Below are positions 8,511-14,921 of a stretch of 33,501 nucleotides of DNA, one piece after another (position 1 is the first letter of the stretch; every line of letters starts with the position of its first letter). The stretch lies in NCBI GenBank assembly GCA_003989065.1, contig RXIW01000043.1:1-33501 (forward strand), in the 5' to 3' direction. The notes beneath the pieces are model-generated. The model was not told the origin of the DNA. It made no database searches and worked only from the letters and a program-made list of their open reading frames with translations. This DNA comes from Candidatus Competibacteraceae bacterium. Its GTDB lineage: Bacteria; Pseudomonadota; Gammaproteobacteria; Competibacterales; Competibacteraceae. The position numbers and the translations under genes are program-made.

Positions 8511-8909
8511 TTACGCCGCCGGTGGCCAATGCAGCGGCGGGGGCTGGCGATCCGCCCGCGCCAGGTTCGCCAGCGCCGTGCGTAGGGCTGGGGGGGGATC
8601 GAAACCGCCATCGAGTATGGCGGCCAGGCGGCGGATTTCGGCGTCGCTCAGCGCCAGCCGTGCGCCGACCGGTTGCTCGACCGGGGTTCGCAGTCGCTCC
8701 AGGGCTGGATGCACCAGTGGTTCGCTTTCGCCGTCGCGGCGCGCTTCGATGGTCCGCCCGAGCTCGGCCTGGCGCGCGACCCAGCCAGCGATGGCCGCCA
8801 TCTCGCGCAGCAGCTCGGCTTTCTGGTTCGGTTCGAGGCCGAGCCGTACGCGCAGCCGGTCGAGTTCAGCGTCGAGCACAGCGTTGGTCAGGGCTTGAAA
8901 ACGAGACAT
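8511..8909 (-). CDS. Antitoxin partner of the GNAT toxin, with TacA-like C-terminus and unrecognised N-terminus
   Basis: 132 residues from ATG 8909, fixed by a perfect GGAGG 6 nt upstream (8916-8920); the open frame extends further upstream without support. The C-terminal part, from about residue 88, reads ALSDAEIRRLAAILDGG, then PPPALRTALANLAR and a final PPLHW. This is the pattern of the toxin-neutralising tail of TacA/DUF1778 antitoxins (LSxxx...F..LLD.P...P.L...L...P.W). The N-terminal part (LDAELDRLRVRLGLEPNQKAELLREMA and GWVARQAELGRTIEARR) is not the usual short ribbon-helix-helix and was not recognised; it may be another DNA-binding fold. A strong inverted repeat directly upstream of the ribosome binding site suggests autoregulation. 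The pairing with the downstream GNAT toxin is well supported by position; the family assignment is inference. Confidence 0.68.
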   Translation of the reverse strand: MSRFQALTNAVLDAELDRLRVRLGLEPNQKAELLREMAAIAGWVARQAELGRTIEARRDGESEPLVHPALERLRTPVEQPVGARLALSDAEIRRLAAILDGGFDPPPALRTALANLARADRQPPPLHWPPAA

Positions 8910-8920
8910 GGGGCACCTCC

Positions 8921-8944
8921 TATTGAGTAAAACATTACTCAATA
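8921..8944 (-). promoter_or_regulatory. Perfect 10-bp inverted repeat abutting the antitoxin ribosome binding site
   Basis: TATTGAGTAA (8921-8930) and TTACTCAATA (8935-8944) are exact inverted copies around a 4-nt spacer, in an AT-rich island within GC-rich DNA. On the coding strand the repeat ends exactly where the GGAGG of the antitoxin gene begins. It is a likely operator for antitoxin autorepression. As RNA it would also form a 10-bp hairpin beside the Shine-Dalgarno sequence. Confidence 0.75.
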
Positions 8945-9060
8945 GAGAGGGGGCTGGCAAGCCGGGCGCGCTCCGGTCGAAGGAGAACAGCCGGTTCAGT
9001 CGCCGTGCGTGTCCAGTCCAGTGCCCTAGTTGGTGAAAGGCTGTCCCATAGCAGGCTGCG

Positions 9061-9151
9061 GCGCTGGGCCGCCACGCCGGTTCATCATTTGGTAGGGCCG
9101 CCCTGCCGAGCCGAATCAAGTTCCGCAGAAGGTTCGATAGCGGGCGGTCTG
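9061..9151. repeat. 91-bp direct repeat, copy B (right flank of toxin-antitoxin cassette)
   Basis: Partner of 7870-7960. Its right part (from 9116) is the genuine 3' end of selO. Its left part is a decayed copy of the SGNH gene end: the codons for ALG-H-HAG are still readable as ALGRHAG, but the stop codon TGA has become TCA. The hairpin stem GGTAGGG/CCCTGCC (9091-9107) is kept while its loop has changed from TTG to CCG. Confidence 0.9.
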
Positions 9152-10693
9152 TTCAGCCGGGGCCGGTACGGTAAATGCCGCATCCTCGGCGCGCTCCCGA
9201 TACGGGTCGGAGATCACCGCCAGCAGCCGTTCGAAAGGGGCATAATCGCCTTGATCGCTGGCCGCCGCGAGGGCCGCCTCGACCAGATGATTGCGGGGAA
9301 TGTAGAGCGGATTGACCCGATCCATCTGTGTGGCCACCGTCTCATTCGAACCGGCGCTCGCGGCAAGACGACTCCGCCAATGCGCCAACCAGTCCTGAGC
9401 CTCCGGTCGAGCAGCGTCGAACAGTCCGAGCCAGCGTTGCTCCTCGCTGCGCAGCGCGGTCGAGAGGCGACGGAATCCAAGGGTGAAATCGACCCGGTCG
9501 CGTGCCAACAGAGCCAACAGCGCATCGATCAACGCCCGGTCGGCCGCATCGGCATCGGTATCGGCGTCGACCGGCTCCGGCAAGCCCAGCTTGGCGCGCA
9601 TCACCGCCAGCCAGGCTCGGTCGTAGTAGCCGGCGAACGCGTCGATCACCGTAGTGGCGCGTTCAACCGCCCGCGCGCCGTCGTCGTCGATCAGCGGAAT
9701 CAGACAATCGGCCAGCCGGGCCAGATTCCATTGGGCGATGCCGGGTTGGTTGCGATAGGCGTAGCGGCCATAGGTATCGATGGAGCTGAACACGGTCGCC
9801 GGGTCGTAACCTTCCATGAAGGCGCAAGGCCCGTAATCGATGGTCTCGCCGGACAGGGCCATGTTGTCGGTGTTCATCACTCCGTGAATGAACCCCACCC
9901 CCATCCATTGCGCCACCAGCTCAGCCTGACGTTGCGCCACTCCGCGCAACAATTCGAGCGTGCGATCCGGATGGCCGATCCATTGCGGATCGTGACGCGC
10001 AATCGTGTAATCGATCAGGCGGCGCAGCAGATCCCAATCCTGGCGCACGGCGAAGAATTCGAAAGTGCCCACCCGAATATGGCTGGACGCCACCCGGACC
10101 AGCACCGCGCCGGGCAGTGGCTGTTCGCGCTGCACCATATCACCGGTGGTGACGGCAGCCAGCGCCTGCGTGGTGGGAATGCCCAGCGCCTGCATAGCCT
10201 CGGCCACCAGATACTCGCGCAGAACCGGTCCGAGCGCAGCCCGCCCATCACCCCGGCGCGAGAACGGGGTCTGGCCCGAACCTTTGAGGGCAATGTCACG
10301 CCGCCGTCCCTGGCGGTCGATCACTTCGCCCAACAACAACGCCCGTCCGTCGCCCAGTTGCGGCGACAGGTGACCGAACTGATGACCGGCATAGGCTTGC
10401 GCCAAGGGCTGCGCCCCCTCGGGCACCGTGTTGCCGGCCAGGATAGCCACGCCAGCCGGAGTGGCCAGCGCCGCCGCCGGTAAGCCTAGTTCCTCGGCCA
10501 GCGCCTGGTTCAAGCGCACCAACTGCGGTTGCGGCCAAGCCTGCGGTTTCCAGGGCGCGTAGGTGCCCGCCAAGTCGCGCGCATAGCTGTTGTCGAATAC
10601 CAGGCGAGAAAACGCCTCGTCACTGCTTTCAATCCCGATGTTTACGGTCGATGTCATGGATAGCGTTTTCGTGGCTGCATGGTAGTGGTTCAT
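9116..10693 (-). CDS. selO: Protein adenylyltransferase SelO (YdiU, pseudokinase fold)
   Basis: 525 residues, full length for the family. SelO has a kinase-like fold but transfers AMP from ATP to Ser/Thr/Tyr of target proteins, linked to redox stress. Visible signatures are GDGRALLLGEV (115-123), the ATP-binding lysine in ALKGSGQTPFSRRGDGR (K137), the catalytic loop HGVMNTDN (270-277), the metal-binding DYG (D286, in place of DFG) and the conserved C-terminal TFCGT with the cysteine that replaces selenocysteine in bacterial members. The ATG at 10693 and an in-frame ATG at 10657 are both possible starts; neither has a good ribosome binding site. It lies 76 nt downstream of the polymerase gene on the same strand, so read-through from the polysaccharide operon is possible, but a functional link is not implied. 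Its 3' end is duplicated at 7918-7960. Confidence 0.95.
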   Translation of the reverse strand: MNHYHAATKTLSMTSTVNIGIESSDEAFSRLVFDNSYARDLAGTYAPWKPQAWPQPQLVRLNQALAEELGLPAAALATPAGVAILAGNTVPEGAQPLAQAYAGHQFGHLSPQLGDGRALLLGEVIDRQGRRRDIALKGSGQTPFSRRGDGRAALGPVLREYLVAEAMQALGIPTTQALAAVTTGDMVQREQPLPGAVLVRVASSHIRVGTFEFFAVRQDWDLLRRLIDYTIARHDPQWIGHPDRTLELLRGVAQRQAELVAQWMGVGFIHGVMNTDNMALSGETIDYGPCAFMEGYDPATVFSSIDTYGRYAYRNQPGIAQWNLARLADCLIPLIDDDGARAVERATTVIDAFAGYYDRAWLAVMRAKLGLPEPVDADTDADAADRALIDALLALLARDRVDFTLGFRRLSTALRSEEQRWLGLFDAARPEAQDWLAHWRSRLAASAGSNETVATQMDRVNPLYIPRNHLVEAALAAASDQGDYAPFERLLAVISDPYRERAEDAAFTVPAPAEQTARYRTFCGT

Positions 10694-10769
10694 ATGAGAC
10701 GTGTCGCATCTGGAAGGAGTTGCACGTCGATGGGGTCATGATGCTCGATGAGGCGATCGGCGCCGAACC

Positions 10770-12158
10770 TCAGCTCAGAATCCGCCGGAAACGATAGCGC
10801 GTTGCCGGCTCCGGTGAGGTCGGTGCAGTCTCCATCGTCTGCTCCCGATCGGCTTGCAGATAACCCTCGGCCCAGCCGGTGATCAGGAACAACAGCGCCA
10901 CGGTCTGGTTGCCCATGTAGACCGTGGCGACCGACACCAGATAGACGACGTAGATCCCGGCCAGGGTGAAGGCCAGCGAACTGCCCAGCGGTTGCGGATT
11001 GGGCCGGGTCATGGCCCGCTGGATCAGCCGCACGATCATCCCTAGCAGAATGGTCAGGAACAGGGCCAGGGCGATCAGGCCGTGCATCAGGAATAGCAGC
11101 AGATAGTAATTGTCGATCGACGGCTGGCCCGGCACCTTGGGCCATTTGGTCAGACCCCAGCCCCACACCGCCTGTTTCTTGGCGATATCCATGTAATTGG
11201 TGACCAGCTCCAGCCGATAGGCGGCGGTTTCCTGGTTATCGGACTTGGCGTGCTGCCGACCCACGCCGGCCCATTGCAAGAAGCCGATGAAGGCCGGTAG
11301 ACAGACCCCGAACAGGAAGATCAGCAAGATGGCGACGCCGATCCAGCGATTGCGCATCCGCCCGACGAACACCACCACTGCCGCGACGATGCCAGCCAGC
11401 CAGGGTCCCTTGACCAGGGTGATGAGCGCGCCGCCCAGCATCCCCAGGGTGTAGATCTGCGCCTCGCTCAGCTTGGGCCAGGGCAGCCACCGAAACCAGG
11501 GATGGTGTGGTTCGGTCCAGGCGCCGCTCCATTCCAGCCAGCGCTGGATCCGGTAACCGGCCACCATCATGATGCCGGCCAGGATGGCGTGACCATAGGG
11601 ACCGGCGGTGCGGGCCAGGCCCCAGCGAAAGGTGATGATCCAGCCGAGGCCCTGGCCGGGGAAGAACGGGCTCAGGATCTTCTGCCAGGGATTGACCCCG
11701 AAGCGCGCCTCGTACAGGCAGATGAGGGCGACGATGAACAAGCAGACCACGATCTTTTTGGCGAAGATCACCCGCCCGCCCAGCGGCTCCACCAGACTCT
11801 TGGCCAGCACGTAGGGCAGGACGATCGAGGCCAGCATGGTGAACATCAGATTCTGGGCATCGTTGTAGCCGGAAGCCCGAAATTCGGAATAGGCCACCAC
11901 CCCGGCGAAACCGTACACCACCAGATCGAAGGGGCTGAAGCGGTAACCGGGCGCGCCGCGGATGACGAAGACCGCGAACACCACCAGGATCGTTGCCTGG
12001 TTGGCGGTCGGATCGGGCAGGCCGGGCAGGACCCAGCGGTAGTAGTCCGGGAACAACAGCAGCGTGGGCAGATAGACGCTGAAAAAAGCGAACTGGGGCG
12101 AGCGCGTCAGCGCGAAATAGAGCGCGAGCAGCGCCGGGATCGCCACGATGCTCGCCAT
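10770..12158 (-). CDS. Wzy-type polysaccharide polymerase / O-antigen ligase family membrane protein
   Basis: 462 residues with about 10-12 hydrophobic helices. The family (Wzy_C / O-antigen ligase superfamily) joins undecaprenyl-linked repeat units, or attaches glycans, on the periplasmic side. The diagnostic region is the long loop at about 290-350, with AAYRLELVTNYMDIAKKQ (R315), WGWG and SIDNYYL, followed by H359 in a helix. An earlier conserved stretch, RTAGPYGH (183-190), matches the Arg/Pro/His-type segment of the first periplasmic loop. It is the last gene of the polysaccharide unit read from 18166, 19 nt after the hexapeptide acyltransferase. With a flippase and Wzc/Wza-type partners present, polymerase is more likely than ligase. 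Confidence 0.85.
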   Translation of the reverse strand: MASIVAIPALLALYFALTRSPQFAFFSVYLPTLLLFPDYYRWVLPGLPDPTANQATILVVFAVFVIRGAPGYRFSPFDLVVYGFAGVVAYSEFRASGYNDAQNLMFTMLASIVLPYVLAKSLVEPLGGRVIFAKKIVVCLFIVALICLYEARFGVNPWQKILSPFFPGQGLGWIITFRWGLARTAGPYGHAILAGIMMVAGYRIQRWLEWSGAWTEPHHPWFRWLPWPKLSEAQIYTLGMLGGALITLVKGPWLAGIVAAVVVFVGRMRNRWIGVAILLIFLFGVCLPAFIGFLQWAGVGRQHAKSDNQETAAYRLELVTNYMDIAKKQAVWGWGLTKWPKVPGQPSIDNYYLLLFLMHGLIALALFLTILLGMIVRLIQRAMTRPNPQPLGSSLAFTLAGIYVVYLVSVATVYMGNQTVALLFLITGWAEGYLQADREQTMETAPTSPEPATRYRFRRILS

Positions 12159-12177
12159 GGATCAGTCCCGCCGCTGG

Positions 12178-12765
12178 CTAGCGGGAACTCGACACGGGTC
12201 GCGCCGGTATCCCGACCACCACGCTGCCCGGCGCGACGTCGCGGGTCACCACTGCATTCGCCCCGATCACCGCGCCGTCGCCGATGGTCACACCCGGCAG
12301 CACCATGACCCCGCGTCCGATCCATACATTGCGTCCGATCCGGATCGGCGCGGCATCGTGCCCGGAGTCGCGGACCGTTTGGCCGTCGCCGAAACGGTGG
12401 TTGGCGTCGCGCAGGCTGGCGTATTCGCCGATCAGGGTGCCGGCGCCGATTTCGATGGCCGTGAATGCGACGACATGCACGCCACGCGACATCACCACCT
12501 CATCGCCGATGACGATCCGGCCCTGCGCCTGAGTTTCCAGATACAGACCAGGATAGAGAAACAGGTTACGGCCCAGCTCGACCCGGCCGGTGCCGCGCAG
12601 CTCGGCCACGCCCAGAATCACCACCGACGGGTCGACCGGACCGGCGATGCTGGCTCGCAGTCGGGCATGCGCCCAGACCCGTCGCCAGGATTCGCCCACC
12701 GTCGCCGCCAGCTTGGCCCATGGGGTCAGCACACCCACCAGCACCCGTTTTGCCAATCCGCTCAT
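12178..12765 (-). CDS. Hexapeptide-repeat O-acetyltransferase (WcaF/LbH-type) of the polysaccharide operon
   Basis: 195 residues from ATG 12765, chosen because GAGG lies 6 nt upstream; a TTG at 12807 would extend it into the end of the preceding gene. The left-handed beta-helix covers most of the protein, with repeats such as VVILGVAELRG, RIVIGDEVVMSRGVHVV and IEIGAGTLIGEYASL. It ends in the typical acetyltransferase signature IRIGRNVWIGRGVMVLPGVTIG and GIPARPV. The N-terminal helix resembles that of colanic-acid WcaF-type enzymes, which use acetyl-CoA to acetylate sugars in the cytosol. It lies 28 nt after the GT2 gene and 19 nt before the polymerase gene. This is the second such enzyme in the window, after 1973-2584, and the two are not close copies, so the polymer may carry two different acyl marks. 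Confidence 0.88.
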   Translation of the reverse strand: MSGLAKRVLVGVLTPWAKLAATVGESWRRVWAHARLRASIAGPVDPSVVILGVAELRGTGRVELGRNLFLYPGLYLETQAQGRIVIGDEVVMSRGVHVVAFTAIEIGAGTLIGEYASLRDANHRFGDGQTVRDSGHDAAPIRIGRNVWIGRGVMVLPGVTIGDGAVIGANAVVTRDVAPGSVVVGIPARPVSSSR

Positions 12766-12793
12766 GGTCCGCCTCGACGCACTGGTGTTCGAC

Positions 12794-13825
12794 TCATTTG
12801 TATTCAATCAGGCCGCGCCGCTGGCCGCGCCAGCGATCCCAGTGATATCCCATCTGTCCGACCAGAATCGGGATCTGTTGCAAGTGGGAATGGAGGCCAT
12901 AGAGAAATCGGGTCCAGGGATCGCGACTCTTCCAGCCGACCTTGATGGCAGTGCGCAGCGCCAGCGCCAGCCAGCCGGCGGCGACCAGCAGGGGGATGGC
13001 CAGCGATCCGCAGAGCGCGCCGCCGATGGCCAGCAGCAGCGACAGCAGCAAGATCCCGCCACGGATCAGATTGCGCCGCGCATCGACCTGCCACAGCGGG
13101 GTGGCCGTGCCGCGAAACCGTGCCGCCATCTCGGCATAGGCATGACCGGCCCGCACCGCCCGTCGCCAGTATTGCCGCCACTGGGTCATCGCCAGATCGT
13201 GCCCGGTCATCGGCCGATCGACATGCAGAATCCGATAACCGCGCGCCCGCAGCCGCTGACACAGTTCCGGTTCCTCGCCAGCGATCAGGCCGGCGTCGAA
13301 GCCATCCACTTCGCTCAAAGCCGCCCGGCGCATGATGGCATCACCGCCGCAGAATTCGGTGATTCCCGGCGGATAGATCCAGTCCAGATCCAAGGCCCGG
13401 TTGTACCAGGATGCCTCCGGGTGGATTTCCCGGCGATGACCCCAGACCACGGCGATGGTGGAATCCTGCAATTCGGGCAATGCCTCGACCACGAAGCGGG
13501 GATGCAGGATGGTATCGCCGTCCAGAAACAGCACGAACGGCGCCTGCGCCGCCCGCCAGCCGGCATTGCGGCCCAGCGCCGCCGACGGTCGTTCCGGCCG
13601 CACCGTCAGCACCTGCGCGCCCAACGCTGCCGCCCGTTGCGGACTGCCGTCGGTGGAGGCTGAATCGACGTAGATCACTTCGACCGGTCCGCCCGGATCG
13701 GCCATGGTTCGGACCGACTCCAGGCAGCGCACCAGCCGCTCGCCTTCGTTGCGACCGATGATCACCACCGCCAGAATCGGCAGCGTTTGCGCCACGGCGG
13801 CGGGCGCGGACCCTGATTCAATCAT
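12794..13825 (-). CDS. Family 2 glycosyltransferase with C-terminal membrane helices
   Basis: 343 residues. The GT-A core shows VVIIGRNEGERL (20-31), IYVDSASTDGS for nucleotide-sugar binding, the metal-binding DGD at 102-104 (FLDGDTILHP) and the acceptor-side segment GLIAGEEPEL. Two hydrophobic stretches near 270-310 suggest membrane attachment, as in many exopolysaccharide GT2 enzymes that add sugars to undecaprenyl-linked intermediates. The start overlaps the GT4 gene upstream by 8 nt. Donor and acceptor sugars cannot be predicted. The enzyme is cytoplasmic-facing and acts before the Wzx step. Confidence 0.9.
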   Translation of the reverse strand: MIESGSAPAAVAQTLPILAVVIIGRNEGERLVRCLESVRTMADPGGPVEVIYVDSASTDGSPQRAAALGAQVLTVRPERPSAALGRNAGWRAAQAPFVLFLDGDTILHPRFVVEALPELQDSTIAVVWGHRREIHPEASWYNRALDLDWIYPPGITEFCGGDAIMRRAALSEVDGFDAGLIAGEEPELCQRLRARGYRILHVDRPMTGHDLAMTQWRQYWRRAVRAGHAYAEMAARFRGTATPLWQVDARRNLIRGGILLLSLLLAIGGALCGSLAIPLLVAAGWLALALRTAIKVGWKSRDPWTRFLYGLHSHLQQIPILVGQMGYHWDRWRGQRRGLIEYK

Positions 13826-14879
13826 GCTCCACCTCCGCCAGCAGACCTTGGTAATCGGCCAGCCGCTCGGTTTGGGAAAAGCGGGTAGCCAGCGCCCGAT
13901 CGCCGCCTGCTACCCAGCGATTCAGCACTTCGGCCGGTGCCTGGCGCAATTCCCGCAACCGGGCCGTCAGCGCCTCGGCGTCGTCCGCCCGGAACCGACC
14001 GCCCGAGACCCCATCCTCCACCAGCAAGGCCGCGCCGCCGCTGTCCGGCACCAGCACCGGCACACCCGCTGCCATTGCCTCCAGGATCGCCAGCCCGAAC
14101 GGTTCGCTCGGGCACAGATGTAGCAGCAGATCGGCGGCGGCCAGCTCTTCGGCCACCGCTTCAGTGAAACCGAGAAAATGGACATGGGGATGACGCTCGG
14201 CGGCGCGGGCGCGCAGCTTGTCCAATTCCCAGCCCGAACCCAGAATCCGAAACGAGAGTTCAGCCAGATCCGGCGCACGGTCCAGCGCATCCAGCAGCAA
14301 ATCGACCCGCTTGATCGGATCGATCCGCGAAATGACGACGATGTTGCGAATCCCGGCGGCGGTGAACGCCGGGCGACGTGGGGCGCTGTCCACCCGCTCA
14401 TCGGTCAGGAAATTCTCGATCACCGTGATCTTGGCCGGCGTGACCCCGTGGGCGATGAGCCGCTCGCGCACGAAGCCGGACACCGCCACCAGCTTGACCG
14501 CGGTGGGATTGAGCAGCCGCTTGCGGCCATAGCTCAAGCGCTCGTCGGTCCCACCGTGCACCAGGTGGAGATGGACCGCCTTGCGCCGGTACCAGGCGTT
14601 CAGAGCCAGAAAGATCAGCGAATGGGCGACGCCGGTGGCGACGAAGGCCACGCGGCGATGCTGGGCCAACCATGGCCGCAGACGCTGGGCGAATTGGCGG
14701 GGATGAGCGAACGACGCACCGGGAATGCCCAGCCGAGCGGCTTCCACCAGTGCCGGACCGGGTGGCGCCAGCAACACCGGCTCGAAATGTTGGCGCAGAC
14801 CTGCCAGGGTGGCCAGCGCCATCCGCTCGGTGCCGTACAGATTGCCGCTGTGCAGGGCGTAAACCAGGGGAATGGTCAT
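13818..14879 (-). CDS. Family 4 glycosyltransferase (GT-B fold)
   Basis: 353 residues with the two-domain GT-B layout. The N-terminal half has the open LHSGNLYGTERMAL motif, with its Gly-Thr-Glu (residues 16-18) typical of GT4 enzymes that begin with a G-G/T-x-E loop. The C-terminal half holds VVISRIDPIKRVD and the retaining E-x7-E signature CPSEPFGLAILE (E259 and E267), which binds the nucleotide sugar. It would add one sugar to the lipid-linked repeat unit in the cytoplasm. It lies 42 nt after the copolymerase gene and overlaps the GT2 gene, so the group is translated as an operon. No priming transferase is seen in the window, so this is most likely an extending enzyme. Confidence 0.9.
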   Translation of the reverse strand: MTIPLVYALHSGNLYGTERMALATLAGLRQHFEPVLLAPPGPALVEAARLGIPGASFAHPRQFAQRLRPWLAQHRRVAFVATGVAHSLIFLALNAWYRRKAVHLHLVHGGTDERLSYGRKRLLNPTAVKLVAVSGFVRERLIAHGVTPAKITVIENFLTDERVDSAPRRPAFTAAGIRNIVVISRIDPIKRVDLLLDALDRAPDLAELSFRILGSGWELDKLRARAAERHPHVHFLGFTEAVAEELAAADLLLHLCPSEPFGLAILEAMAAGVPVLVPDSGGAALLVEDGVSGGRFRADDAEALTARLRELRQAPAEVLNRWVAGGDRALATRFSQTERLADYQGLLAEVEHD

Positions 14880-14921
14880 GGCGATATCGTTAGGTTTTCG
14901 ACGGAGTGGTGGGATTGGTGA

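Noticed and set aside
9005..10483. Long + strand open frame (492 codons) opposite selO
   Set aside because: The translation lacks any family motif, while the opposite strand encodes full-length SelO with all catalytic segments.
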